Assembly (NCBI GenBank): GCA_025057415.1
Contig: JANWXI010000006.1
Coordinates: 1-53,684, forward strand
From: Chitinophagales bacterium
GTDB taxonomy: Bacteria > Bacteroidota > Bacteroidia > Chitinophagales > LD1
Length of the DNA: 53,684 nt
Direction: 5' to 3'
Position numbers and translations under genes: made by a program. Positions 17,233-26,149 of the stretch are shown here, piece after piece; position 1 is the first letter of the stretch, and each line of letters begins with the position of its first letter. Below the pieces are notes generated by a model, which made no database searches, had not been told where the DNA came from, and saw only the letters and a list, made by a program, of their open reading frames with translations.

Positions 17233-19647
17233 ATGAAGTATTTTTTGAATATATTTGTTTTATTATGTTTTTTTACGGCAGGGGCGCATACTCCTGACCT
17301 GCGCTCTGACACCATTGATGTACGCACCTACTACCTCAAAATTGACCTTAGCGATTTCACCAATAAAATACTGCGGGGCGAGGCGCGCCTGGGCATCAAG
17401 TCAAAAATGAACGGTGTGCAGGGCATTCGTTTAGATCTGCTCAAACTCACCGTAGATTCTGTTCGCGTTGATTATTACCAGGTACCCTTTACCCACAACG
17501 ACACTTTGCTTGACATCAACCTCCTCACCACCCTCAACACAGGCGACAGCATAACCGTAACGGTATTTTACCGCGGTAAGCCGCTTCAGGTAAGTGGTGA
17601 TTTTGGTGGATTCTACTGGAACAATATGTATGCTTTCAACATCGGGGTGAGCTTTTTATCAGAGCCGCACAACTACGGGCGGGTTTGGTTTCCATGTATT
17701 GACAATTTCCGCCAGCGCAGTTACTACGAATTTGAAATTACCACAAAAAACATCCACAAGGCATTTTGCAATGGGGTACTCATCAGCGAAACCAACGCCG
17801 GCCCCAACAAAGTGTGGCGATGGAAGTTGCACCAACCCATCCCTACCTATTTAGCCAGTGTAGCGGTGAGCCAGTATGAAACCGTAAAAGATACCGTTCA
17901 GGGCTTGCAAGGTGTAAAAGAAATTATTCTGGCGGCACGCGCCTCAGATACATTTTCCATGAAAAATTTATTCGTGCATCTGCCTGATGCTTTTCACTTG
18001 TATGAGGAATTATTTGGGCCTTACCAGTGGGATAGGGTAGGATATTGTATCGTACCTTTTTCAGCAGGAGCTATGGAGCACGCTACTAATATTGCTTTCA
18101 TGCAGTTGTATCTCAACTTAGCTTCAGCATATTGCGAAGAATCCATGGCGCATGAACTCTCTCACCACTGGTTCGGGAACCTGGTCACCTGCGACTCTGC
18201 CAGTGAAATGTGGCTCAACGAGGGCTGGGCGCGATACTGTGAAAAACTTTTCCTGGAGCGGTTGTATGGCGATTCGGTTTACCGGCAGAGCATGCGCACG
18301 ATGCATGAAGACATCCTGCGCCGTACACATCTTCGCGATGGCGGTTATTACCCCGTGAGCGGTGTCCCCTCAGCAAAAACATACTCCTCTACCGTGTATG
18401 ACAAGGGGGCTGACGTTATCCATACGCTGCGATGGTATATGGGCGATAGCATGTTTTTCAAATGTATTAAAAGTTATTTAAATGCGTATCAGTGGAGCAC
18501 AGTTAGCACCGCAAACCTTCGCGATTACCTGATGCAGTGCAGTGGTTACAACCTGCAGGATTACTTTAACGATTGGGTATATCAGAAAGGGTTTACTCAC
18601 TTTAGTATTGAAAACCTCACTATCAACACAACCGGTGCCGATGCCGAATACGCCACGTTCAACATCCGCCAGCGATTGCTGCAAGCCGATCACTACTACC
18701 GAGCAGTTCCCGTCAAAATTACTTACGTATCGCGCGCGGGGTTACCCTTACACAACGAAACTGTATGGGTAAGCGGAGAATGCACCGGACACCGCTCTCC
18801 CGACCTTAGTTCCTTTCAGGGAATAGGCATGGTGGTACTGGATATGGACGAAAAACTGCAGGATGCCATTACGGACTACTACTATCGCATAACCTCCGAT
18901 GGTAATTACGATTTTAAAGTGGCAAGAGCAAGTTTGCATATCTCGTCAGTAACGCAGCCCGTTTTAGTCAGAGCTGAACACCACTGGATACACCCCGAGC
19001 CAATGCAAAACAAAATACCGGGTGTACGCCTGAACCCCCGCAGGCACTGGACAATTGATGCCTCGCAACCGCTCAGTACCGGGCAACAATTTGTTGCCCG
19101 CCTTACATTTCCTTACGATGGTACAGACCCCGGTTTGGATAAGGATTTCATCACACAGCCCGAGGATAGCTTGCTTATCTTTTACCGCCCCAACGCAGAG
19201 GCGGACTGGCAACCTGCCGATTCGTTTTATGTGGACATGAAAAACAATAACACCGACAAAAAAGGGGAGATTATCGTTTATAATGCAAGGAAAGGACAGT
19301 ACGCCATGGGGATTCGCCTCGGCGCCTACACCGATACTTCCGGCGTTTTTACCGATTGTCCTTATCAGTTTAGCGCTACGCAAAATGTGCATGCCGGGGA
19401 ATCAATTCACATTTACCCCAACCCGGCCGATGATGTGCTGCATCTGCGTATGCCGCCTTACACATTCAATAAAATAGTCATACATGATATTACCGGGAAA
19501 ATGATTTGGACCGGTAACCTCACCTACCCTGAACAAAACCTAACCCTTGATACACACGCCTGGGCAAGCGGTTTGTATTTCGTTACCTGGCAATGCCCGG
19601 GCGTAAATCACACATACAAAATTTGGATACAACGCGATGCCCCCTAA
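17233..19647 (+). CDS. secreted M1-family metallopeptidase with T9SS type A tail
   Basis: 804 residues; the ATG at 17233 is followed by a signal peptide (KYFLNIFVLLCFFTAGA). The longer in-frame start upstream lies inside trmD and is rejected. Zinc site: HELSH at 307-311 with Glu308 as catalytic acid, and NEG with Glu330 as third ligand. The substrate-binding motif reads GAMEH (279-283), where classic M1 aminopeptidases have GAMEN. The N-terminal beta saddle, catalytic core to ~500 and C-terminal region are all present. The final ~75 residues (IYPNPADDVL...GLYFVTW) are a type A T9SS sorting domain. Expected role: extracellular or surface peptide breakdown. It shares a strand and close spacing with trmD, the TPR protein and secG. 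Confidence 0.9.
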   Translation: MKYFLNIFVLLCFFTAGAHTPDLRSDTIDVRTYYLKIDLSDFTNKILRGEARLGIKSKMNGVQGIRLDLLKLTVDSVRVDYYQVPFTHNDTLLDINLLTTLNTGDSITVTVFYRGKPLQVSGDFGGFYWNNMYAFNIGVSFLSEPHNYGRVWFPCIDNFRQRSYYEFEITTKNIHKAFCNGVLISETNAGPNKVWRWKLHQPIPTYLASVAVSQYETVKDTVQGLQGVKEIILAARASDTFSMKNLFVHLPDAFHLYEELFGPYQWDRVGYCIVPFSAGAMEHATNIAFMQLYLNLASAYCEESMAHELSHHWFGNLVTCDSASEMWLNEGWARYCEKLFLERLYGDSVYRQSMRTMHEDILRRTHLRDGGYYPVSGVPSAKTYSSTVYDKGADVIHTLRWYMGDSMFFKCIKSYLNAYQWSTVSTANLRDYLMQCSGYNLQDYFNDWVYQKGFTHFSIENLTINTTGADAEYATFNIRQRLLQADHYYRAVPVKITYVSRAGLPLHNETVWVSGECTGHRSPDLSSFQGIGMVVLDMDEKLQDAITDYYYRITSDGNYDFKVARASLHISSVTQPVLVRAEHHWIHPEPMQNKIPGVRLNPRRHWTIDASQPLSTGQQFVARLTFPYDGTDPGLDKDFITQPEDSLLIFYRPNAEADWQPADSFYVDMKNNNTDKKGEIIVYNARKGQYAMGIRLGAYTDTSGVFTDCPYQFSATQNVHAGESIHIYPNPADDVLHLRMPPYTFNKIVIHDITGKMIWTGNLTYPEQNLTLDTHAWASGLYFVTWQCPGVNHTYKIWIQRDAP

Positions 19648-19662
19648 AAATCGCAACCCGAT

Positions 19663-20610
19663 ATGCTCAACATTACGAAACACAACATTCGCGAATTACT
19701 GCAGCGTTACTCCACCTCACAATTAGAAGAAATGGTGAGGCGATACCCGTATTTTCATCAGGCGCATTTGCTTTTAGCTGTCAAATATCAATCAGAAAAA
19801 GATCCGCGTTTTGACGAACAATTACAGTTGGCGGCTCTTTACTCCCAAAACCGCGAGGGTTTGTTTGAACTATTCGTACAAAGAGAAAGCCCGTTTGTGC
19901 AAACTGAGATTTCGCCAAAAGAATTAACCGCTTACAACCCGGTAGAAATTCAGCGGGAAATTACATCCGATTTTAAGCAAGAGGAGAAACCTTTGGCAGA
20001 AGAGGTCACCCCTGCGGCAGAAATTAACCCGGCTGCCGATACACCGCCATACGAGAACCCGGAAATTGACGTGCAAGCATCCGATGAACAGATTGCGGAT
20101 AGCACAACCGCTGCGGACACCGCTGCTGCAAGCTCCGGGGACTCTGAAAATAACATTGAAAATCAAACACAGGATTTTCGGCAAGCCCCCCATACGTTTG
20201 AAGAATGGCTACAATACTTCAGCGGGTCAAAAACCGGCAACACCGTGCACAATGCGTCACAAACCGAAATTACCAATACCGATGCCGACAAGGAACTGGA
20301 AAACCTCTATGCTGCAAACATAAATTCTGAATATCTCCACGAACTGGTAAAAGAAGAAACCCACTACGCTAAGGGTTTGGAAGAATTCATAGCCGAACAA
20401 ATCAAAAAACATAAACCCTCAGACAGCAAGTTAAACGTACCGGATAACGACATTTCGCCCGACATGGTAACAGAAACCCTTGCGCGCATATATGAAAAAC
20501 AGCGCAAGTATCAACGGGCTATTAAGGCGTACGAGGTGCTCGCTTTGAAATATCCGGCAAAAAGTGATTTATTTGCCGCCCAAATTGAACGTATAAAAAA
20601 ATTACTTTGA
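19663..20610 (+). CDS. TPR-tail hypothetical protein upstream of secG
   Basis: 315 residues without signal peptide or membrane span. The N-terminal ~70 residues are helical (QLEEMVRRYPYFHQAHLLLAVKY). The middle (~90-180) is acidic and rich in Ala, Glu and Pro, probably disordered. The C terminus contains a TPR-like pair ending in TLARIYEKQRKYQRAIKAYE...LKYP. I know such proteins only as conserved hypotheticals next to secG in Bacteroidota. The stop is 1 bp before the secG start, so the two are coupled. A scaffold role in the cytoplasm is plausible; no enzyme motif is seen. Confidence 0.8.
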   Translation: MLNITKHNIRELLQRYSTSQLEEMVRRYPYFHQAHLLLAVKYQSEKDPRFDEQLQLAALYSQNREGLFELFVQRESPFVQTEISPKELTAYNPVEIQREITSDFKQEEKPLAEEVTPAAEINPAADTPPYENPEIDVQASDEQIADSTTAADTAAASSGDSENNIENQTQDFRQAPHTFEEWLQYFSGSKTGNTVHNASQTEITNTDADKELENLYAANINSEYLHELVKEETHYAKGLEEFIAEQIKKHKPSDSKLNVPDNDISPDMVTETLARIYEKQRKYQRAIKAYEVLALKYPAKSDLFAAQIERIKKLL

Positions 20611-20611
20611 A

Positions 20612-21001
20612 ATGCTTTATACCATCATCACCATATTAGCCATCATCGTTGCGGTGCTCCTGATAGCCATTGTGCTGATACAAAATCCCAAAGGGGGTGG
20701 TTTAAACTCTATTGCCGGGGGCTTAGGTCAGCAAATTCTGGGGGCACGCGGCAGCACTGATGTAGTGGAAAAACTCACCTGGGGTTTTGCTTCCGCGCTC
20801 CTGTTACTTTGTTTCAGCACAGCATTTTTTGTGGATAGAAACAGCTCAAGCGCCAACAATCCGTCCGTTCAACAGTCAGAAGTTGAAAAACGCCAGAAGG
20901 AAACCGGCGGCTCCTTGCCTCTGGGCGCACCTGCTGCAACCGGTCTGGGAGCGCAACCCTCTCCGGGCACACAACCCAATACCCCGGCTAACCCTCAGTA
21001 A
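20612..21001 (+). CDS. secG: preprotein translocase subunit SecG
   Basis: Small membrane subunit of the SecYEG channel that exports unfolded proteins. Two membrane spans (~3-22 and ~52-73) flank the conserved IQNPKGGGL loop and a Gly-rich cytoplasmic segment with GLGQQILGARGS. The C-terminal ~50 residues are hydrophilic and rich in Pro, Ala and Gly, a common extension in this phylum. At 129 residues it is longer than the E. coli protein (110). It begins 1 bp after the preceding stop. A 140-bp gap follows before mnmA. Confidence 0.93.
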   Translation: MLYTIITILAIIVAVLLIAIVLIQNPKGGGLNSIAGGLGQQILGARGSTDVVEKLTWGFASALLLLCFSTAFFVDRNSSSANNPSVQQSEVEKRQKETGGSLPLGAPAATGLGAQPSPGTQPNTPANPQ

Positions 21002-21141
21002 GGTTCTTCTCGGAATTACTGCCCCGTCCAAAATAACTTCAGCCACATTTGTCGTACTTCTGAGGCAGGGCGCAACTTTTCGCCATACGCCCGGTTTTTC
21101 GGATATTTGCAGAGTAAGTACCTTTTGAAGTAAAACCGCCA

Positions 21142-22281
21142 ATGAGCAAAAAAGGAAGAGTGTTGGTAGCTATGAGCGGTGGTATTGACTCCACCGTCAG
21201 CGCCGTAATGCTGCACGAGCAGGGTTACGAGGTGGTAGGTATTACAATGAAAACCTGGGATTACGCCTCCAGTGGCGGGAGTAAAAAAGAAACCGGTTGT
21301 TGCTCGCTCGACTCCATTAACGATGCTCGCCAGGTAGCTGTTGACCTCGGCTTTCATCACTTCATTATTGACATACGAGAGGAATTTGGCGATTTTGTTA
21401 TTAAAAACTTTGTAGAGGAGTATCTGGCGGGCCGCACGCCAAACCCTTGTGTATTGTGCAACACACACATTAAGTGGGAGGCGCTGCTTCGCAGGGCCGA
21501 TATGCTTGACTGTGAATACATTGCCACCGGTCACTATGCGCAGCTACGCTGTGAAAATGACCGTATGGTGATTAGCAAAGGGTTGGACGAAAACAAAGAC
21601 CAAAGCTATGTACTGTGGGGCGTTAGTCAGCAATGCCTGCGCAGGACCATATTTCCGGTGGGTAGCTACCGCAAGAGTGTCATCCGGCAAATGGCACGCG
21701 AAATGGGTTATGTGGCGCTTGCCAATAAACCCGAGAGCTACGAGATATGCTTTGTTCCCGACAACGATTACCGCGGTTTCCTGAAACGGCAATCGCCCGG
21801 TTTAGAGGAGCAACTCAGCGGTGGAAATTTTGTTGATGTACACGGTAATGTGCTTGGCAAGCATCGCGGCTACCCGTTTTACACCATCGGACAGCGCAAA
21901 GGACTGGGAGTGGCTTTTGGCAAACCGATGTATGTGGTACAAATCATTCCCGAAACTAACACCGTGGTGTTGGGTGAAGAGCGCGATTTGGAACGCAACG
22001 GCATGTGGGTGGGTAACTTCAACTTACAGAAATATGAAACACTGCCAGGGCGTGTTAATGCTATCACCAAAGTGCGCTACAAACATGAGGGAGAAAGCAG
22101 TGTGATTGAACAGCAGGGCGATAAAATCCGTGTGGAGTTCATGGCTCCGGTGAGCGCTATCGCGCCCGGGCAAAGCGCAGTGTTTTACGAGAATAATGAT
22201 GTAATTGGCGGTGGCATAATATTTTCAAGTTTCAATATCCATGCTCCTGTTAAAACCAATCAACAAGCTGTGCATGTATAA
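21142..22281 (+). CDS. mnmA: tRNA-specific 2-thiouridylase
   Basis: Adenylates and thiolates U34 in the anticodon of tRNA-Lys, -Glu and -Gln. The PP-loop SGGIDS is at residues 12-17. The two catalytic cysteines are visible: Cys106 in NPCVLCN and Cys203 in YEICFVPD. GHYAQL and YTIGQRKGLG, typical of the tRNA-binding and central domains, are also present. 379 residues is a normal length. The 3' end overlaps the start of the lipoprotein gene by 8 bp. Confidence 0.96.
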   Translation: MSKKGRVLVAMSGGIDSTVSAVMLHEQGYEVVGITMKTWDYASSGGSKKETGCCSLDSINDARQVAVDLGFHHFIIDIREEFGDFVIKNFVEEYLAGRTPNPCVLCNTHIKWEALLRRADMLDCEYIATGHYAQLRCENDRMVISKGLDENKDQSYVLWGVSQQCLRRTIFPVGSYRKSVIRQMAREMGYVALANKPESYEICFVPDNDYRGFLKRQSPGLEEQLSGGNFVDVHGNVLGKHRGYPFYTIGQRKGLGVAFGKPMYVVQIIPETNTVVLGEERDLERNGMWVGNFNLQKYETLPGRVNAITKVRYKHEGESSVIEQQGDKIRVEFMAPVSAIAPGQSAVFYENNDVIGGGIIFSSFNIHAPVKTNQQAVHV

Positions 22282-22996
22282 AGAATTTTTTTCACGTTTA
22301 ATTTTTCTTTTCGCACCGCTTGTTTTCTGGAGCGGTTGCAAGGATGACGAAACCCCCGCTATCCGGGAATGGAGAGAGTATTACCCGATAAAACCCGGCA
22401 GTTATATCACCTATCAGGTTGACTCTGTTACCTACCGTTACATAGAGGGAGGGTTGCCCCAACGCGATACAGTCCGTTACCAACTCAAAGAAATGGTTTC
22501 TGATACCTTCTACGATAATCAAAACGACCTGAACTATCGCCTGGAGATTTTCAAGCGCTATTCCCCTAACGAGCCATGGGCTATCTGGAAGGTTTGGTCA
22601 ATCAAAGAAAAAGGTAACCAGATACAGAAAGATGAAGATGAACTGCGGTTTATTAAAATGGTGTTCCCGCTCAAAAACGGGGTGAAGTGGAAAGGCAACC
22701 TGTATATACCCGACACCGGACCCTACCGTTTGTTCCGAAACTGGGAATACACTTACAACAACGCTCACCAGCCCCATACAGTTGGCAGCTTTACGTTTGA
22801 CAGCACTGTTACGGTCCTTCAGGTGGACAAAGAAATAGCCATTGAAAAAACCTACCGGAAAGAGATTTACGCCAAAGACGTAGGGCCTGTAGAAATACAC
22901 TGGGAACACCTCACTACCCAAGCAGTACCCCCCAACTACGTGAATGGTAAGCTCAACGGTTTTCGCATCCGGATGCAGGTGATAGATTACCAATAA
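22274..22996 (+). CDS. predicted lipoprotein downstream of mnmA
   Basis: 240 residues from the ATG at 22274, which overlaps the end of mnmA by 8 bp. It is preferred to one 33 bp upstream because it opens a short lipoprotein signal (YKEFFSRLIFLFAPLVFWSGC) with lipobox WSGC and Cys22. The mature part is beta-rich (YYPIKPGSYITYQVDSVTYR, KYSPNEPW-like and IHWEHL segments) with no catalytic motif. I do not recognise a named family. Likely anchored in the outer membrane or periplasm. It converges on the gene at 23040. Confidence 0.8.
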   Translation: MYKEFFSRLIFLFAPLVFWSGCKDDETPAIREWREYYPIKPGSYITYQVDSVTYRYIEGGLPQRDTVRYQLKEMVSDTFYDNQNDLNYRLEIFKRYSPNEPWAIWKVWSIKEKGNQIQKDEDELRFIKMVFPLKNGVKWKGNLYIPDTGPYRLFRNWEYTYNNAHQPHTVGSFTFDSTVTVLQVDKEIAIEKTYRKEIYAKDVGPVEIHWEHLTTQAVPPNYVNGKLNGFRIRMQVIDYQ

Positions 22997-23039
22997 AAAT
23001 GGCAGCTCAAATAATTTGTTTGCTTGCCGTATTTCCCCC

Positions 23040-23861
23040 TTACCAACCGCTCACCAAAAGATTTGTGGCAGCACGTACACTACAACGCTGATAAGCAGCA
23101 TACGCCCTGGCGGCACGGGCGCGAATTTGCTGGGGGCTTTCGCCCGCTATATAACCGCTAATGGCATCATGTAAGGTATATGCCTCGGGCGACATAAGGC
23201 CCGTTGTCCACACCAAGGGCTGCACGCGCGCATTATTCAAAAAGTTGCCAAAGTAATGTTTGCTGTAACAGGCAAGCACTATCAAATCGCGGCGGCTGGT
23301 GTCGCGCTGTATAAAGCTCTTATCTAAAGTAAAATCCATCAAACCATCGTGTCCGATATATGCCAGCAGCGAGGCGCTGCCGCACACACCCAAACTCTGA
23401 TGACCGATAGTTACCGTATCCTTCAACATGCCATGAGCACTACTGAGAAATTTTTCGATACACTCGCGGATATGACGGCCATCATACGCATCCGCTATCA
23501 AATAATAATTTTTATGGATGTGTTTAAACACCAACCTCTCCAGTACCACATTATCGGGTCTTAACTTCGCAACAAGTTTCCATTCTTTGCTCTGCAAAAA
23601 ATAAGTGCGCACGCCATACCTGGCTCCCCAGTACAAATTCGCATCGGGCTCTTGACCATTGCCGAGGGATGCAGGCACCGGCACTATTCCCTGGTGCTTA
23701 TTGTCACACAGCGCAACAAAAACGTGAATAGTGCGAAAGGTGTTATCGGGTTTGTTTTGCGCACCTGCAGCGCTACTTGCATATTGATAAGGGGGGCGCG
23801 TATGCGCAAAAAGTAAACAGACAGTAGCGAATATCAGCAGTAAACTGCGTCTTGTAAACAC
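23040..23861 (-). CDS. secreted hypothetical protein, possible caspase-like fold
   Basis: 273 residues starting with GTG at 23861 (no ATG is available before the signal peptide FTRRSLLLIFATVCLLFAH). The mature protein opens with IHVFVALCDNKHQGIVPVP, a conserved-looking strand. Two later segments resemble the His and Cys strands of the caspase/CHAT clan: LLAYIGHDGLMDF (~180) and LIVLACYSKHYF (~205), each a hydrophobic strand ending in the candidate residue. TTGLMSPEAYTLHDAISGY follows. No named family is assigned. If the fold is right, a Cys peptidase or an inactive relative is possible. It is a single gene, convergent to the lipoprotein. Confidence 0.72.
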   Translation of the reverse strand: MFTRRSLLLIFATVCLLFAHTRPPYQYASSAAGAQNKPDNTFRTIHVFVALCDNKHQGIVPVPASLGNGQEPDANLYWGARYGVRTYFLQSKEWKLVAKLRPDNVVLERLVFKHIHKNYYLIADAYDGRHIRECIEKFLSSAHGMLKDTVTIGHQSLGVCGSASLLAYIGHDGLMDFTLDKSFIQRDTSRRDLIVLACYSKHYFGNFLNNARVQPLVWTTGLMSPEAYTLHDAISGYIAGESPQQIRARAARAYAAYQRCSVRAATNLLVSGW

Positions 23862-23935
23862 GGGCTGAACGGCTGGTGACGTTTTAACGCAAAAGCCAAC
23901 AAAGTATTGTTCACGGAGTACAGAAGGAGTTTCTG

Positions 23936-24592
23936 CTAACCGTTCAGTTTGCGGTAATCGGCTAAAAATTTCTCAAGACCTATATCGGTAAGCGGATGAT
24001 TAAATAAGCCGAGTATGGATGAAAGCGGACAGGTAACAATGTCTGCCCCTGCTTCGGCACAGCGTACGATGTGCATGGAATTGCGGATAGAAGCCGCCAA
24101 TACTTCCGTTTTAAATCCATACAGGTTATAGATGTGCACTATCTGCTCTATGAGTTGTACACCGTCCCAGTTGCTATCATCAATGCGTCCGATAAACGGG
24201 GAAACCATAGTGGCGCCCGCTTTAGCAGCCAGGATAGCTTGCGCTGCGCTGAATACAAGCGTGCAGTTGGTTTTGATGCCCTCATCTGCGAAATGTCTGA
24301 TGGCCTTTATGCCGTCTTTAATCATCGGTACCTTCACCACGATATTCGGATGCAGTGCCGCCAGTTTTTTCCCTTCGGCCACAATAGCGCTGTACTCCGT
24401 AGATATGACCTCAGCGCTTACCGGCCCGTTAACAATATTGCAGATATCCACGTAATGCTTTAATATGTTTTCCTCCCCCTTAATGCCCTCTTTCGCCATC
24501 AGGGAAGGATTGGTGGTTACCCCGTCTAAAATGCCCAGCGAGGCGGCCTCGCGGATATCGTTCAGGTTTGCGGTATCAATAAAAAATTTCAT
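23936..24592 (-). CDS. transaldolase, short TalC/FSA type
   Basis: 218 residues, the small decameric transaldolase/fructose-6-phosphate aldolase subfamily of the non-oxidative pentose phosphate pathway. The Schiff-base lysine is in NIVVKVPM (Lys87), after the opening FFIDTANLNDI and GVTTNPSLMAKEG. AGATMVSPFIGRIDD and CAEAGADIVTCP also fit. Transaldolase and FSA activity in this family cannot be told apart from this reading alone. The SRP RNA gene lies about 95 bp upstream on the same strand. Confidence 0.92.
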   Translation of the reverse strand: MKFFIDTANLNDIREAASLGILDGVTTNPSLMAKEGIKGEENILKHYVDICNIVNGPVSAEVISTEYSAIVAEGKKLAALHPNIVVKVPMIKDGIKAIRHFADEGIKTNCTLVFSAAQAILAAKAGATMVSPFIGRIDDSNWDGVQLIEQIVHIYNLYGFKTEVLAASIRNSMHIVRCAEAGADIVTCPLSSILGLFNHPLTDIGLEKFLADYRKLNG

Positions 24593-24674
24593 GAAGAGTT
24601 GGTTATGCCTTTACGGTAGCGAAAATGCGGCAGCGGTTGTGAACGGACAAAACAAATAATACACAACCTGTGCA

Positions 24675-24699
24675 CGAAATAAAGAAGGGCAAGCCCTTC
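24675..24699 (-). terminator. intrinsic terminator of the SRP RNA gene
   Basis: On the minus strand GAAGGGC and GCCCTTC (24693-24699 and 24684-24690) form a 7-bp stem and are followed by a T-rich run (TTTATTT). Its 5' half overlaps the 3' end of the RNA, which can instead pair with the RNA's own 5' end. Confidence 0.6.
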
Positions 24700-24781
24700 A
24701 TATCGCACCGCTACAACCGTGTACCTTTGCTCGGTTTCCCGCCTGGAGGAGTAACGGGAGCTGGTCGTATGACACTTGCCC
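24687..24781 (-). ncRNA. ffs: small signal recognition particle RNA (4.5S-type)
   Basis: On the minus strand the sequence contains CCAGGCGGGAAACCGAGCAAAGG. This has the diagnostic SRP domain IV layout: CAGG on the 5' side, a short GC stem, a purine-rich GGAA(AC) apical loop, then AGCA on the 3' side, where protein Ffh binds. The ends GGGCAAG (24781-24775) and CTTGCCC (24693-24687) are perfectly complementary over 7 bp, giving one long hairpin of 95 nt, normal for the small bacterial form. A -7 promoter box lies 5 bp upstream and an intrinsic terminator overlaps the 3' end. With Ffh it would target nascent membrane proteins to SecYEG. The exact 5' and 3' ends are estimates. Confidence 0.85.
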
Positions 24782-24785
24782 ACTG

Positions 24786-24793
24786 CAAATATA
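24786..24793 (-). promoter_or_regulatory. Bacteroidota -7 promoter box for the SRP RNA
   Basis: The minus strand reads TATATTTG, an exact TAnnTTTG match, whose last base is 5 bp from the predicted first base of the RNA (24781). This is the spacing expected for this promoter class. Confidence 0.65.
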
Positions 24794-25008
24794 AAACAAA
24801 CCTAACGTATGTAAAACACGAAAAAACGCGCTCATTCGCGCCTTGGCGCTAAATCAGCGCCTGCACCACAATGTATTCGTTCACGCATCTAATCAACCTG
24901 ACATGATTCATACATGGTTCAGCAACCCGACATCGCCATGTATGTGGCAATTGCCGTTGCGCGGCGTATTATTCAGAAAGAGCGATAACGTATAGTTAAA
25001 ATCTATCG

Positions 25009-25893
25009 TCAGGACTGTGCCTGCTCATCTTTCTTTTTTCCGGTAAAAAACTTGACGATGGCAGCAATTATTATGGCAGCCCCGGCTATGATTACTTTAG
25101 CAAATTTTGCGAAGATGATACCGATTTTGGCGAGTAGGCCGGTTTTGGCAAGAACACCGCCGGCAATTAACCCTCCGATACCATACGCGGCTACTTTGTC
25201 TATGTTTGAGTCAAAATCTTCGTAGCGATTGCCCGGCGTAAAATTGATGGAATTGAGAATGGCGGGAACGTGTTTTTTAATTTCCTCTAACTGCTCTACC
25301 TGCCCGATGACATTGAGCACTAGCACTCCTTTGCGACCGAGTACACGTATGTTGTAATTGAGAGTTTCCTCTGAATCTCCTTCAAACAACAATCGCTTAG
25401 CCCAGTGCAGTTTTTTTGCTTTTTCATCATAATACGGAGCCGAAGCCCAACCCAATAACTGATAGGTCGGAAAGCCCAACTCTTTGCGCTTCTGATTGGA
25501 TTGTTCGGCAGACTCCTGCATCTGTTTGAGCAAATCATCATAGTTAATATTACGCGCATCGTCATCTTTCACGTGTCCGTCTTCCTCGTATGAAATCTCA
25601 ACGGCCCAGGTATCGGGAATGGTATCGCCTGCCTCGCCGGGGAATATCATGCCGAGTGTTTCAGAGGGCGGATTACCCCAAAGTTCGGTCAAAACATACT
25701 GGCTCTGCTCGGCATCTAAGTACTTGAAACCCGCAGGGATTGCAAATACAGCCAGATTGTTTCTAAGGGGTATATTCCCGCTGGTAACGTATTCCAGGCG
25801 TTTGAATGTAAAAGAGGTTATAGAGTCGCTTTCGGCTGCCACAAACAAATTAGTTTGTGCCAGAAAGATGATAAAGAGCAAATGTTTTTTCAC
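25009..25893 (-). CDS. DUF2167 family membrane protein
   Basis: 294 residues from a GTG at 25893, which gives a compact signal peptide (KKHLLFIIFLAQTNLFVAA). An ATG at 25950 would add 19 polar residues before it and is the alternative. The family (DUF2167) is recognised from the N-terminal beta region (FAIPAGFKYLDAEQSQYVL, GMIFPG), the 'WAVEISYEEDGHVKDDDA' segment, the LGWASAPYYD motif and the C-terminal hydrophobic helices (~225-285) before a short basic tail. Function is unknown. It appears to be a single gene. Confidence 0.85.
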   Translation of the reverse strand: MKKHLLFIIFLAQTNLFVAAESDSITSFTFKRLEYVTSGNIPLRNNLAVFAIPAGFKYLDAEQSQYVLTELWGNPPSETLGMIFPGEAGDTIPDTWAVEISYEEDGHVKDDDARNINYDDLLKQMQESAEQSNQKRKELGFPTYQLLGWASAPYYDEKAKKLHWAKRLLFEGDSEETLNYNIRVLGRKGVLVLNVIGQVEQLEEIKKHVPAILNSINFTPGNRYEDFDSNIDKVAAYGIGGLIAGGVLAKTGLLAKIGIIFAKFAKVIIAGAAIIIAAIVKFFTGKKKDEQAQS

Positions 25894-26149
25894 TAAAATA
25901 TGTTTTAAAGTGTTGTAAATGACTGAACATTTGAATCGGTCACGATACAATAGTCAGGGGTTTAGGGTATATTTTTACAAAGCTATTTACTTTATTGAAA
26001 AATGCAAATTATTCGCAGCGGTGAGAATAATCTTCCGCTGATAATGCGGGGGCGTTGGGGAAAATTCATCCTTTGCGGAAGTTTTAATAATAAAAGTAGG
26101 ATTTGGGTAGTAGCAATATCAGCCAGATTTAATTAAACCTGTTCAATCG

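Larger units (their letters stand above)
24593..25008. other. intergenic stretch holding the SRP RNA gene
   Basis: The 416-bp space between the transaldolase start and the DUF2167 gene end. It holds the RNA gene at 24687-24781, its promoter box and terminator, and a 6-bp hairpin at 24845-24861 (GGCGCT/AGCGCC) of unknown role. No protein gene is supported. Confidence 0.6.
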
